DNA of 64,000 nucleotides, from contig OY969725.1 of assembly GCA_963702195.1 (NCBI GenBank), positions 1,116,001 to 1,180,000 of the forward strand, written 5' to 3'. Shown here piece after piece: positions 8,319 through 16,733 of this stretch. The notes below the pieces were generated by a model. It had not been told where the DNA came from. It made no database searches and saw only the letters and a list, made by a program, of their open reading frames with translations. Each line of letters starts with the position of its first letter. Within the stretch, counting starts at the first letter, position 1. This stretch comes from AC-56 sp963702195. GTDB taxonomy: Bacteria; Actinomycetota; Thermoleophilia; Solirubrobacterales; 70-9. The position numbers and the translations under genes were made by a program.

Positions 8319-8451
8319 GCCGCCGGTCGGGGCGTGTCGCGACGCTCGAGCGGTGCGGGAGGTGGCGCGCATGCGCGTTACGGCGCTTACGTTCCCAGAG
8401 CCAGCACGCGTCACTGCGAAAGCCGAGGCTTGAGGTGGGACCCACACGCAC

Positions 8452-8468
8452 GCCTGGCGGCGCCAGGC
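8452..8468. repeat. Short perfect inverted repeat upstream of HU
   Basis: GCCTGGCG and CGCCAGGC flank a single G, which gives a 6 bp hairpin with a 5-base loop. There is no T-run. It lies between two divergent promoters and could be an operator or chance in GC-rich DNA. Confidence 0.35.
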
Positions 8469-8512
8469 GCACTTGCGGTCCCCGCTTCAAGTCTCCACGC
8501 CGATCCCACTGT

Positions 8513-8518
8513 TAGATT
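8513..8518 (+). promoter_or_regulatory. -10 box TAGATT for the HU gene
   Basis: TAGATT would place the transcript start near 8525, leaving a short leader that carries the AGGAGG ribosome site at 8540-8545. No clear -35 is visible. Confidence 0.4.
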
Positions 8519-8552
8519 CAGGCGTCCCTGAAGCGGATTAGGAGGATTCACA

Positions 8553-8825
8553 TTGACCAAGGCTGAATTCGTCGATCGGATCGCGGGACAGTTCGAGACC
8601 AAGAAGGCCGCCGGCGACGCCGTCGAGACCCTGCTGGACGAGATCACCGACGTGCTCGCAGGCGGAGGCGAGGTCAACTTCACCGGCTTCGGGAAGTTCA
8701 GCGTCGCCGAGCGCGGCCCACGACAGGGCGTCAACCCTCGCACGGGCGAGCGCATCACCATTGCCGGGGGCCGGGTGCCCAAGTTCTCGGCGGGCGCCGG
8801 GCTGAAGCAGAAGGTCAAGGGCTGA
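8553..8825 (+). CDS. hup: HU-family nucleoid DNA-binding protein
   Basis: A 90-residue protein of the usual HU length. It has an N-terminal helical dimerisation part (MTKAEFVDRIAGQFE, ETLLDEITDVL), then GEVNFTGFGKFSVAERGPR and the DNA-binding arm signature GVNPRTGERITI. It binds and bends DNA as a dimer in the nucleoid. The start is TTG 8553, fixed by AGGAGG at 8540-8545 eight bases upstream. There is no long basic C-terminal tail of the mycobacterial type. pyrF follows with an overlapping start. Confidence 0.95.
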   Translation: MTKAEFVDRIAGQFETKKAAGDAVETLLDEITDVLAGGGEVNFTGFGKFSVAERGPRQGVNPRTGERITIAGGRVPKFSAGAGLKQKVKG

Positions 8826-9637
8826 CAGAACCGTTTGCGGACCGGCTCGCCGCTCTCGTCGAAGAGCGGCGCAGCCAGTTGTGTTTGGGCCTGGATCCCG
8901 ATCCGGCCCCGGCCGCGGCCGTCACCGAGCGCTGCCTTGGCCTGATCGAGGCCGCCGGCGGCTCGTGCGTGGCGGTCAAGCCGCAGCTCGCGTGCTTCGA
9001 GCGCCTCGGCCCTCCCGGGTGGGAGGCGCTCGCCGATACGGTCGCGGGAGCGCAGCGCGCCGGCCTGCTCGTCATCGCCGACGGCAAGCGCGGCGACGTG
9101 CCGCACACCGCCTCCGTCTATGCCCAGAGCCTGGTGGGCTCCGGAGAGCAGGGGGAGGGGCTCGGGGCTGACGCGGTGACCGTCAATCCCCTCATGGGCG
9201 GCGACGTCCTCGATGCGTTCCTCGACGTCGCGGAGCCCGCGGGCGCCGGGCTGTTCGTGCTCGTCCGAACGTCGAATCCGGGCGCCGCGGACCTGCTCGA
9301 CCTCGATGCGGGCGGACGTCCGCTCTTCGAGCGGATCGCGGGGTTGGTGGCCGAGCGGGCGGAGAGGCTGGCGGGCGAGCAAGGCCTCTCGGGGATGGCC
9401 GCCGTGGCCGGCGCCACCCAGCCGCGGCACCTCGCGCGACTGCGGGAGCTGATGCCGCAGTCGGTCTTCCTGATTCCGGGCGTCGGCGCGCAGGGCGGGC
9501 GAGCCGGCGACCTGGGCCCGGCGCTCGGCGCTCATCCCGCATCGATGCTCGTCACGGCATCGCGCTCGATCGCCGGAGCGCCCGATCCAGGGCAGGCGGC
9601 CGATGAGCTCCGCGGCGAGCTGTGGCGGCTGAATTAG
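8822..9637 (+). CDS. pyrF: Orotidine 5'-phosphate decarboxylase (type 2)
   Basis: Converts OMP to UMP, the last step of de novo pyrimidine synthesis. The conserved N-terminus LTEPFADRLAALVEERRSQL leads into CLGLDPDP. The catalytic motif VIADGKRGDVPHTA and the late FLIPGVGAQGG phosphate-binding segment are present. No ATG, GTG or TTG start exists in frame before the conserved residues. The only start that keeps the conserved N-terminus is CTG 8822, which overlaps the HU stop (CTGA); AGAAGG lies 7 bases upstream. A TTG at 8879 would delete about 19 conserved residues. The length of 271 residues matches the family. Confidence 0.9.
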   Translation: MTEPFADRLAALVEERRSQLCLGLDPDPAPAAAVTERCLGLIEAAGGSCVAVKPQLACFERLGPPGWEALADTVAGAQRAGLLVIADGKRGDVPHTASVYAQSLVGSGEQGEGLGADAVTVNPLMGGDVLDAFLDVAEPAGAGLFVLVRTSNPGAADLLDLDAGGRPLFERIAGLVAERAERLAGEQGLSGMAAVAGATQPRHLARLRELMPQSVFLIPGVGAQGGRAGDLGPALGAHPASMLVTASRSIAGAPDPGQAADELRGELWRLN

Positions 9638-9706
9638 GTGGTCTGCGGAGGGTGGGTGCCCACTTGCCGCTTGATGCGGGTGGCCCACGGGCGCCCCGTG
9701 GCGGAC

Positions 9707-9712
9707 TAGGAT
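9707..9712 (+). promoter_or_regulatory. -10 box TAGGAT for the LysM-carboxypeptidase pair
   Basis: TAGGAT lies 9 bases before GTG 9722, and no Shine-Dalgarno sequence is present in between. Confidence 0.48.
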
Positions 9713-9721
9713 CACCATCCC

Positions 9722-10045
9722 GTGGCCAGGATCCTCGCGGTGTTGGCAATCGTGAGCGCGGCGATCGTGGTGGTCGTCTTGGTTTCCTCTTCTCTCGGCG
9801 GTGGATCCGGCGAGCAGACTTCCACGCACCATCCCGCCCACGCACAGAAGAAGAAGAACCGGCCGAAGTACTACGTGGTGCAGCCCGGCGACACGTTCGC
9901 CGACATCGCCTCCAAGGAGGGGTTCTCGGTTACCAAGCTCGAGAAGCTGAACCCCAACCTCGACACCCAGCTCCTCCCGGAGAAGGGCTGCATCAACCTG
10001 GTCCCGGAGGGGTGCAAGGTCCTGGCGAACGCGAACGGCGGGTGA
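9722..10045 (+). CDS. Membrane-anchored LysM-domain protein
   Basis: A 107-residue protein. The N-terminal hydrophobic helix (residues ~4-24) is an uncleaved anchor or signal peptide. A His/Lys-rich linker follows, then one LysM motif (YYVVQPGDTFADIASKEG to KLNPNLDTQLL, about residues 51-85) that binds peptidoglycan glycan strands. The C-terminus has two Cys residues that could form a disulfide. There is no catalytic domain. The 4-base GTGA overlap with the following D,D-carboxypeptidase makes a shared role in wall remodelling likely. Confidence 0.85.
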   Translation: MARILAVLAIVSAAIVVVVLVSSSLGGGSGEQTSTHHPAHAQKKKNRPKYYVVQPGDTFADIASKEGFSVTKLEKLNPNLDTQLLPEKGCINLVPEGCKVLANANGG

Positions 10046-11265
10046 GCCGGGCCGCAGCGCGCCTTTGGGGCACAGCGTGCCTCGCGATCGCGCTGCTTGC
10101 GCTCGGGCCGGCCCACGCGGCCGCCGCGAAGCCCCAGCCACCGAGCATCCCGGCGAAGGCGTGGCTCCTGATCGACGCCGACGACCACACGCGCCTGGCT
10201 GCTCACGATCCGGACGAATCCCGGGCGATGGCCAGCACCACGAAGCTCATGACCGCCCACCTCGCGCTCCGTGAGCTGCCGCTCAAGAAGAAGATCGCGG
10301 CGCCCCCGTATCACCCGATCCCCGGTGAGTCGCTTCTCGGTCTGGAGCCCGGCGAGCGGATGACCGTGCGGGACCTCCTGTACGGGCTGCTCCTCCCCAG
10401 CGGCAACGACGCGGCCGTGACGCTGGCCGATGGCGTTGCGGGCTCGACCCCGGAGTTCGTCGAGCAGATGAATCGGGCGGCCCGGCGCCTGGGGTTGGAC
10501 GAGACGAGCTACGCGAATCCGATCGGGCTCGACGCGCCCGGCAACTACTCGAGCCCACGGGACCTCGCGAACCTCGCGCTTAGCCTGCGCCGCGACCCGC
10601 TGTTCCGGCGGATCGTCAACACACCTCGGATCACGCTCCACTCGGGCGACCACCCCCGGACGATCGAGAACCACAACGACCTCGTGATCTCGCATCCGTG
10701 GATCAACGGAGTCAAGACCGGCTACACGCCGGATGCCGGCAACGTGCTCGTGGCGTCGGGCACCCAGAAGGGCGTCACCCTGCTCTCGGTCGTCATGGGC
10801 GCCCCGAGCATCCCCGTGCGCGACAGCGACACGCTGACGCTGCTGGACTACGGCTTCTCGCTCTACCGGCGCGAAGCGGCAGTGCGGCCGGGTGAGAAGG
10901 TCGGCTCGGCCCGCGTGCCCAACGCCGGCGCGAGGGTTGCGCTCGAGGCCCGGGGCGGGCTGAGCGCGACCGTCCGCCGCGGTCAGAGCATCGACGTCAC
11001 GGTTCACGCACCGAAGTCGATCCAGGCGCCGATCCATCGCGGGCAGAGGATTGGAGTCGCAAGGGCGACGCTGGCCGGCGAGCCCGTCGGCAGGGTCCCG
11101 GTGGTGGCCGCGCGAGGGGTGAAGCCCGCGCCGGCGAGCTCGCCGATCGCGGACGTCGACGACGCCGTCCCCGGGCCACGCGCAGTCGTCTGGATCATCG
11201 CAGTCGGGCTGGCGGCGATCGTGATACTGATTGGCACCGCGCTGGCGAGGCGCCGCCCGGGGTGA
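10042..11265 (+). CDS. dacF: D-alanyl-D-alanine carboxypeptidase (peptidase S11, PBP5-like)
   Basis: A 407-residue secreted or membrane-anchored enzyme that trims the terminal D-Ala of peptidoglycan pentapeptides. The signal peptide ends near AHAAAAK. The three serine-protease/PBP motifs are intact: S65-T-T-K68, S120-G-N122 and K225-T-G227. A C-terminal beta domain is followed by a transmembrane helix (VVWIIAVGLAAIVILIGTAL) and a basic tail. The start is GTG 10042, overlapping the LysM gene stop; the frame stays open upstream but runs through that gene. The exact dac subtype name is tentative. Confidence 0.92.
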   Translation: MSRAAARLWGTACLAIALLALGPAHAAAAKPQPPSIPAKAWLLIDADDHTRLAAHDPDESRAMASTTKLMTAHLALRELPLKKKIAAPPYHPIPGESLLGLEPGERMTVRDLLYGLLLPSGNDAAVTLADGVAGSTPEFVEQMNRAARRLGLDETSYANPIGLDAPGNYSSPRDLANLALSLRRDPLFRRIVNTPRITLHSGDHPRTIENHNDLVISHPWINGVKTGYTPDAGNVLVASGTQKGVTLLSVVMGAPSIPVRDSDTLTLLDYGFSLYRREAAVRPGEKVGSARVPNAGARVALEARGGLSATVRRGQSIDVTVHAPKSIQAPIHRGQRIGVARATLAGEPVGRVPVVAARGVKPAPASSPIADVDDAVPGPRAVVWIIAVGLAAIVILIGTALARRRPG

Positions 11266-11332
11266 GGTTCCCGCCGGTGCTCTAAGGTCGTCTCGACGTC
11301 CTAGTGGAGGCGAGGGCCCGGAGGCATCACTG

Positions 11333-12292
11333 GTGATCCTGACGGTTACGTTGAACGCGGCGATCGATCGGACGGTCGCCGTCCCGAATTTCCGCCTCGG
11401 CCTCCGGCACCGGGCGGTCGAGTCGCGAACCGTCGCCGGGGGCAAGGGCGTCAACGTCGCCCGCGCGTTGAAGCTCCTGGGGCGCCCGGTGATCGCGACG
11501 GGGCTCGCGGGCGGCCCGACGGGCGCGCGCATCCTCGAGCTCCTCACCGAGGAGTCGATCCTCAACGACTTCACGACGATCGCCGGCGAGTCGCGCACGA
11601 ACCTCGCGATCATCGACCCAACTTCGAACGAGCAGACCGAGATCAACGAGCGCGGCCCGGAGGTGACCCCCGAGGAGCTGGACGAGTTCATGGAGAAGCT
11701 CCTCTACCTCGCCAAGGGCGCGAGCCTCTGCGTCCTCGCGGGCACGCTCCCACCCGGAGTCGACCCGGCCCTGTACGGGCGCCTGGTGGCGGAGCTGCGC
11801 CGCGAGGGTGTTCAGACATTGCTCGACACGGAGGGCGACCCGATGCGCCTGGGCCTTCGCGCGGAGCCGGCGGTCGTGGCGCCGAACGTCGAGGAGGCCG
11901 AGGGGGCGGTGGGCCACGAGTTCAACGACGCCGACGACCTCGCCCTGGGCCTGACCACCCTGCTCGAGATGGGCGCCCGTGAGGCGATCGTCACGCGTCC
12001 GGAGGGGTGTGTGGCGATCGTGTCCGAGAGCGGCGCGCGGCACCGGTACGAGGTCGAGATCGAGCCGCTCGACCCGGTATCGGGCGTCGGGTCGGGTGAC
12101 TGCTTCCTGGCCGGCTACGCCGCGGCGAGATACGAGGGCGCCCCGCCTCGGGAGTCGCTCGCGTACGGGGTCGCGTGCGGGGCGGAGTCGACCCAGCACT
12201 TCGGCGCCGGGGCCGTGAACGCGCGCGAGGCCGACCGGCTGCTGCCGCGGGTCGACGTGCGGGAAGTGGACGTGCCCGCTGGGGTGGGGTGA
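11333..12292 (+). CDS. PfkB-family sugar-phosphate kinase (1-phosphofructokinase type)
   Basis: A 319-residue carbohydrate kinase. The N-terminus VILTVTLNAAIDRTV and AGGKGVNVARAL are the substrate-binding signature of 1-phosphofructokinase and tagatose-6-phosphate kinase. PVSGVGSGDCFLAGY contains the catalytic Asp and anion hole (GxGD). Fructose 1-phosphate is the most common substrate, but no fructose PTS genes are adjacent, so the substrate remains open. The start is GTG 11333; a TAAGGT box at 11283-11288 and the purine stretch GGAGGCGAGGG upstream fit a transcript with a short leader. A convergent peptidase lies 8 bases away. Confidence 0.85.
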   Translation: MILTVTLNAAIDRTVAVPNFRLGLRHRAVESRTVAGGKGVNVARALKLLGRPVIATGLAGGPTGARILELLTEESILNDFTTIAGESRTNLAIIDPTSNEQTEINERGPEVTPEELDEFMEKLLYLAKGASLCVLAGTLPPGVDPALYGRLVAELRREGVQTLLDTEGDPMRLGLRAEPAVVAPNVEEAEGAVGHEFNDADDLALGLTTLLEMGAREAIVTRPEGCVAIVSESGARHRYEVEIEPLDPVSGVGSGDCFLAGYAAARYEGAPPRESLAYGVACGAESTQHFGAGAVNAREADRLLPRVDVREVDVPAGVG

Positions 12293-12300
12293 AGTACCGG

Positions 12301-13209
12301 CTACGGCCCGACGTAGTCCACGTGCCACCACTCGCTCGAGGCCTCGGTCTTCACCCAACCGTACGTCGCGCCGATCCGGTCGATGACGGTTCTCATGGAT
12401 GGGTCGGCGAGGTCCACCGCACTCCCGTACTCGTGCGCCGAGCTCCCCGGCACGGCGGCGAGTGCGCCGGCTCCCGAGACGTACTGGTCGTAGAGGTAGA
12501 GCTGCTGCCCGTACGAGCGGTAGGCGGAGTACGGGCCCGCCGGATAGAGGTCGATCCCGTAGGTGCCCAGCGAGGCCTGGCGCATCGCGTTCCAGTTGTA
12601 GGCGGCGTTGGATGCCAGGTAGGCCTCGCCGTTCGGGCACGAGGGGCAATAGATCGGCGAGGTCCACGAGGGATGCTCCTCCGGGGGCGGGGAACTCACC
12701 GCGCTCGAGGAGCCAGCGCTGGTGGCGGATGTGGTGGACGTGGTCGAGGTGGCAGACGTGGTGGCGCTCGAGGCCGGGACCGTGAGGTGCTCGCCCGTGA
12801 TCAGAAGCGAGTCGGACGAGAGCCCGTTGTCGGCGGCCAGCGTGGCGGGTGAGATGCCGTTTGCGGCGGCGACGGAAGCCAGGCTCTCGCCGGGTTGCAC
12901 CGTGTGCGTGATCCCGGCGGAGGTGTTGGATGTGGTGCTGCTCGACGTCGTGCCCGCGCTCGCGAGGGCGGCTGCGCCCTCCGCCACTGTTGGGACCTGG
13001 ATCGTCTCGCCGACGTAAACCTGGGAATCCGCGGAGAGCCCGTTGTAGGCGGCGACTGTGTCGGTGGTGAGGTTGTTTGCGGCGGCGATCGACCACAGTG
13101 TCTCGCCCGGCATGACGGTGTGCGCGACCGCGGCCTCCGCCGGTGCCGCGATGCCTGCCACGCAGGCCGCCGCGACGGCAACGCTGACGCAAACGCTTCG
13201 GATCGGCAC
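12301..13209 (-). CDS. Secreted peptidase with two LysM domains and an M15 (VanY-type) domain
   Basis: A 302-residue exported protein. The signal peptide ends at APAEA. LysM1 (HTVMPGETLWSIAAANN) and LysM2 (HTVQPGESLASVAAANG) bind peptidoglycan. A Ser/Thr-rich linker leads to an M15 D,D-carboxypeptidase/endopeptidase-like domain with zinc-site motifs SAHEYGSAVDLAD (His-x6-Asp) and EWWHVDYV (Glu and His). This is consistent with cleavage of wall peptides. The GTG start is fixed by a strong AGGAGG about 8 bases upstream (minus strand, near 13220). The leader between 13225 and 13330 is GC-rich and I could not match it to a known riboswitch. Confidence 0.87.
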   Translation of the reverse strand: MPIRSVCVSVAVAAACVAGIAAPAEAAVAHTVMPGETLWSIAAANNLTTDTVAAYNGLSADSQVYVGETIQVPTVAEGAAALASAGTTSSSTTSNTSAGITHTVQPGESLASVAAANGISPATLAADNGLSSDSLLITGEHLTVPASSATTSATSTTSTTSATSAGSSSAVSSPPPEEHPSWTSPIYCPSCPNGEAYLASNAAYNWNAMRQASLGTYGIDLYPAGPYSAYRSYGQQLYLYDQYVSGAGALAAVPGSSAHEYGSAVDLADPSMRTVIDRIGATYGWVKTEASSEWWHVDYVGP

Positions 13210-13427
13210 CTGATCTCACCTCCTTTGCCGCCCGGCGCGGCTGGATCGGCTGATTCGGGGCCCGTCCCTGCGCCCGCCCGAGGTCGATCCCTTTCTGGCT
13301 CTGCGCGGACCTCCTCCCCGTGAACGACGTCGTGCACCCGCGGCGGACAGGGGGTCACGGTTATCCATTGCGCGCGAGCGCCGGGGCTGGTCCAATGCCG
13401 GTGTTCAAATGGGAGGAGGCGCGGACC

Positions 13428-14429
13428 ATGTGGACTCCAGGTGTCATGCATCAGCGAGGCGTGATGCGGCGCTTCCCGCGGTCCTTGTTCGCCGGTTGCC
13501 TCAGTGCGGTAGCCAGCATTTCTCTCGCTCTCTGCCCCACCGCGGGCGCAGTGCCGTACGCCGGGTTCAACGAAAATGCCTGGCTTGCCGGCAATCCAAA
13601 CGATCCGTCGGTCGAGCAGACGGCGGCATGGGTACGAGGCGCCATGGGCCCCGGAGCAGTACTGCGGTTTACGTTCGACTGGAACAAGGTTCAGCCGACT
13701 CCCCAGACAGCCCCTGCCCATTCTCATCAGCACCGCCAAGTGGACTAACCCGCTCTGCCTCCAGCAGGCGCCGTGCCCACCCGATTCCAATCACTCATCC
13801 CAGTGGGTGACGTTCGTCCACGCGATGGTCCAGCGCTACCAGCCCGCGAACGGCTTTGTGCAGCCGGCCGGCTTCGAGGTCTGGAACGAGGAGAACACGA
13901 AGGGGTTCTGGAACGTCGTCACGGGGCCCAACGCCGCTGATTACGCCCAGCTCTTCAACCGTGTCGAGGCGCAGGTCCAAATGGTCAATCCCGGCGTCCC
14001 GGTGATCGTCGGCGGCCTCGCGCGCGTGGCGCAAGACAGCTCGAGCGCGAAGACCATCACCACCTTCCTCAACGCTTTCTACGATGCAGCTGGGCCGAAT
14101 CCATTGCGGCCGGAAGATGGTGTAGGGGTCCACCCGTACCCGAAGGCGAGCGAATTGACCACGCTGAATGATCGATTCGCCCAGGTCATGAGCGAGGTCA
14201 GGGGCGTACTTGCGCCGCGCGACCCTGGGCGTCAGCACTCGGTGGGATGAATGACGTTGACGCTGCGATCATCGACCGCTTGGTCGAACCGTACGACCCA
14301 AACCTGGACGACCACCTCCGAGGGTTTGGGGTGGTTCACGGGGGCACTTTCCAGCCGCCGTTCGCGTTCAAGCCCGCCTATTGCGGCATCGCTAGTTACG
14401 AGGCCCAGCCCACGCCGCTCGGCTGCTGA
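13428..14429 (+). pseudogene. Decayed secreted glycoside hydrolase (clan GH-A type)
   Basis: Three consecutive reading frames together spell one glycosidase. Frame 1 from ATG 13428 gives a signal peptide (ASISLALCPTAGAVPYAGF) and FTFDWNKVQPTP. Near 13720 the coding sense shifts to the next frame (PLPILISTAKW, then FEVWNEENTKGFW with the acid/base Glu, and GVGVHPYPKA), which stops at 14250. The C-terminal part (DAAIIDRLVEPYDPN) continues in a third frame from 14247. Relative to the intact glycosidase at 5856-7076, sequence is missing between the DW strand and LPIL, and the nucleophile-Glu segment is gone. It is probably non-functional. A good ribosome site (GGAGGAGG) remains before the ATG. 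Confidence 0.8.
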
Positions 14430-14458
14430 TCGAGCGCTCGGCCGTTCTGGCTCGCCCG

Positions 14459-15283
14459 TCAGTCGCTCGTCCGGCGCACCAGATGGACGTCCTGTCCGCG
14501 GAGTGGGGACGACGTCGGAACGCGGCTCACGCCTGTGTCGATGGTCTCGAGCACCTCGAGCCCCTCGACCATGCGCCGCACGAACGGGGCGGGGTGGAAG
14601 ACGGCGCAGAGGTTCCGTCCCGCCGACTCGTCGAACCGCACCACCAGCTCACCGCGGTCGAATCGCTCTCGCTCGGCCGGCGAGAGCCGAGCGGCTCCGC
14701 GGGATCCCACCGTCGTGAACAACAGCACGCCGCCGGGCGAGAGTGATTCTCGAAGGTGCTCGATCCAAGCGAACTGGAGCGACTCCGACAGATGCGTGAA
14801 CACCGAGAGCGCGTAGATGAAGTCGAAGCGCCGCTCGAAGGGCAGCGGCGGGGCGAGCTGGTTGACTTCGAAATGCGCGAACGGCAGGTTCTCCTGACAC
14901 CAGGAGACGAGCTCGTCGTTGTAGTCACAGCCGTACACGCCGGGACCGGCCAGGCCGGCGTGGTGACGTACGATCCGGCCGCATCCGCAGCCGAAATCGA
15001 GGATTGCGTCCAGCTCGGCGATCGCGATCGAGTGCCGGGCGAGAAGCTCCTTCATCGCGGTGGCTTCGAGAGCGCCACTGCGCAGGAAGAGGCCCGGGTC
15101 GCCGGTGCCGGACACGAGCACGCGCAATCGCGGTGGGGGCATCGACAGGCCGTCGCCCGCCTGCGCCGGCTGCGGCGCCCGAAACGCGACGTAGCGCTGA
15201 TAGGCGCCGAAGGCGGCGCGGCTGAGCACGCCCCTCGCCCGGGCGGGTGCGCGCTCCAGCGCGCTGCGCACGAACGTCTTCAA
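14459..15283 (-). CDS. Class I SAM-dependent methyltransferase
   Basis: A 274-residue protein with SAM loop DAILDFGCGCGRIVRHH, acidic GCDYND, FIYALSVFTHLSE and an LSPGGVLLFTT strand: a canonical class I methyltransferase with an extended N-terminal part. The start at TTG 15283 is supported by GAGGAGGG 8 bases upstream, and a TACGCT box at 15322-15327 (minus strand) would serve as -10. Longer readings of the frame overlap the divergent guaB3 leader. The substrate is unknown. It is not closely similar to the 4174/5102 pair. Divergent guaB3 and the upstream pseudogene give no functional hint. Confidence 0.82.
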   Translation of the reverse strand: MKTFVRSALERAPARARGVLSRAAFGAYQRYVAFRAPQPAQAGDGLSMPPPRLRVLVSGTGDPGLFLRSGALEATAMKELLARHSIAIAELDAILDFGCGCGRIVRHHAGLAGPGVYGCDYNDELVSWCQENLPFAHFEVNQLAPPLPFERRFDFIYALSVFTHLSESLQFAWIEHLRESLSPGGVLLFTTVGSRGAARLSPAERERFDRGELVVRFDESAGRNLCAVFHPAPFVRRMVEGLEVLETIDTGVSRVPTSSPLRGQDVHLVRRTSD

Positions 15284-15388
15284 ACTCGTAGACCCTCCTC
15301 GGGGCGCCGTCAAGATCAGGGAGCGTAAGGGCCCGCGCGACGAGCCACGCCGGTCCCGCTTCGACCATCGGGACCCCGCTGGGGCCAG

Positions 15389-15397
15389 TGCTAACAT
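15389..15397 (+). promoter_or_regulatory. Extended -10 promoter (TGCTAACAT) in the guaB3 leader
   Basis: TG, one base, then TAACAT forms an extended -10. Transcription would start near 15404, about 46 bases upstream of a terminator hairpin. No consensus -35 is at the right distance. Confidence 0.4.
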
Positions 15398-15403
15398 CGC
15401 CGA

Positions 15404-15471
15404 GGCCTTGGAAACGCCGGGCCGAGACTCGCAATACGCGCACTTTTCGCCTCGTTTGACGAGGTTTTTTT
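15404..15471 (+). ncRNA. Candidate short RNA or attenuator leader upstream of guaB3
   Basis: The interval from the predicted start site to the T-run is about 68 nt. Its 5' half can fold through CGAG/CTCG and GGCC/GGCC pairings, and its 3' end is an intrinsic terminator. CTCG at 15428-15431 could also pair with CGAG in the terminator's 3' arm, which would give an antiterminator. It contains no ORF of note. It could be a stand-alone small RNA or the sensing leader of guaB3. It matches no riboswitch class I recognise, including the purine consensus. Confidence 0.35.
15450..15471 (+). terminator. Rho-independent terminator in front of guaB3
   Basis: CCTCGT and ACGAGG pair around a TTG loop and are followed directly by seven T on the plus strand. 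No plus-strand gene ends nearby, so it must terminate a leader or small RNA. Confidence 0.7.
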
Positions 15472-15527
15472 CGTCCGCGACCGTGCCTAGCCTGGCTCTT
15501 TACTCAGAGGAAGGGGCGGTTTAGCGA

Positions 15528-16733
15528 ATGGAAGTCGAGATCGGACGCGGGAAGAAGGGCAGGCGGGCCTACGGGTTCGACGACATCGCGATCGTGCCGT
15601 CACGGCGGACACGCGATCCCGAGGACATCGACATCACCTGGACGCTCGGCCCCTACCGCTTCGAGCTGCCGGTGCTCGCGTCGGCCATGGACGGCGTGGT
15701 CAGCCCGCAGAGCGCCGCCGCGATGGGCCGCCTCGGGGGCCTGGCGGTGCTCAACCTCGAGGGCATCTGGTCCCGCTACGAGGACGCCGAGGAGCAACTC
15801 GAGCGCATCGCCTCCGCGGATCCGTCGGTCGCCACGCGCACGATGCAGGAGATCTACAGCGAGCCGGTGAAGCCGGAGCTCATCGCCCGCCGCGTCGAGG
15901 AGATCAAGGCGGAGGGAGTGGTCGCCGCCGGGTCGTTCACGCCGCAGCGCGTGAGGGAGCACTACGAGCTGGCGCTCGAGGCCGGGCTCGACATCCTCGT
16001 GATCCAGGGCACCGTGATCTCGGCGGAGCACGTGTCATCGAGGTCCGAGCCGCTGAACCTGAAGGAGTTCACCGCCGAAGTGCCGGTCCCGTGCATCGTG
16101 GGCGGCTGTGCCTCGTTCTCGACCGGCCTCCACCTGATGCGGACCGGCGCCGTCGGAGTTCTCGTCGGCGTGGGGCCGGGTGCCGCGTGCACCACGCGCG
16201 GCGTCCTCGGGATCGGGGTTCCCCAGGCCACCGCCATCGCCGACGTGGCGGCAGCTCGCTCCCAGCACATGCTCGAGACCGGTGAGTACTGCAACGTGAT
16301 CGCCGACGGCGGCATGCGCACCGGCGGCGACGTGTCCAAGGCGATCGCCTGCGGCGCCGATGCGGTCATGATCGGCTCCCCGCTCGCCCGCGCCAAGGAG
16401 GCGCCGGGCCGCGGCTTCCACTGGGGCATGGCCACCTTCCACCCGTCACTGCCGCGCGGCGCGCGGGTCGCGACGATCCAGGACGGCACGCTCGAGGACA
16501 TCCTGCTCGGCCCGGCACAGGAGAACGACGGCACCTTCAACCTGGTGGGCGCGCTCAAGACCTCGATGGCCACTTGCGGTTACGAGGACATCCGCGACTT
16601 CCAGCGGGCCGAGGTGATGGTCGCGCCGGCGCTCCAGACCGAGGGCAAGAAGCTCCAGCGCGAGCAGTCCGTGGGCATGGGCTCCAACGGGCGGGCCGCG
16701 GTAGCGGCCGGGGTCGCCGTCTCGGATGACTGA
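15528..16733 (+). CDS. guaB3: GuaB3-family IMP dehydrogenase-related protein
   Basis: A 401-residue TIM-barrel protein of the IMP dehydrogenase/GMP reductase superfamily, the actinobacterial GuaB3 type without CBS domains. The start region YGFDDIAIVPSRR, the substrate site VLASAMDGVVSP, the catalytic-loop equivalent GPGAACTTRGVLG (Cys then Thr-Thr-Arg), and DGGMRTGGDVSKAIACGAD are visible. It acts in guanine nucleotide metabolism, either NAD-dependent IMP oxidation or a GMP reductase-like reaction; GuaB3 function is not settled. AGAGGAAGGGG at 15507-15517 is the ribosome site, and TAGCCT at 15488-15493 may be a proximal -10. It overlaps guaA by 8 bases (ATGACTGA). Confidence 0.9.
   Translation: MEVEIGRGKKGRRAYGFDDIAIVPSRRTRDPEDIDITWTLGPYRFELPVLASAMDGVVSPQSAAAMGRLGGLAVLNLEGIWSRYEDAEEQLERIASADPSVATRTMQEIYSEPVKPELIARRVEEIKAEGVVAAGSFTPQRVREHYELALEAGLDILVIQGTVISAEHVSSRSEPLNLKEFTAEVPVPCIVGGCASFSTGLHLMRTGAVGVLVGVGPGAACTTRGVLGIGVPQATAIADVAAARSQHMLETGEYCNVIADGGMRTGGDVSKAIACGADAVMIGSPLARAKEAPGRGFHWGMATFHPSLPRGARVATIQDGTLEDILLGPAQENDGTFNLVGALKTSMATCGYEDIRDFQRAEVMVAPALQTEGKKLQREQSVGMGSNGRAAVAAGVAVSDD

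Noticed and set aside
9622..10041. N-terminal 140-residue extension of the D,D-carboxypeptidase frame
   Set aside because: It is Arg/Pro-rich, lies over the LysM gene in another frame, and the signal peptide starts cleanly at GTG 10042.
13210..13330. Possible second c-di-AMP riboswitch upstream of the LysM-M15 peptidase
   Set aside because: Such genes often have one, and a CCCCGAATC string is present, but the GGGGAACC and CAGCTAACC blocks are missing and no P1 closes.
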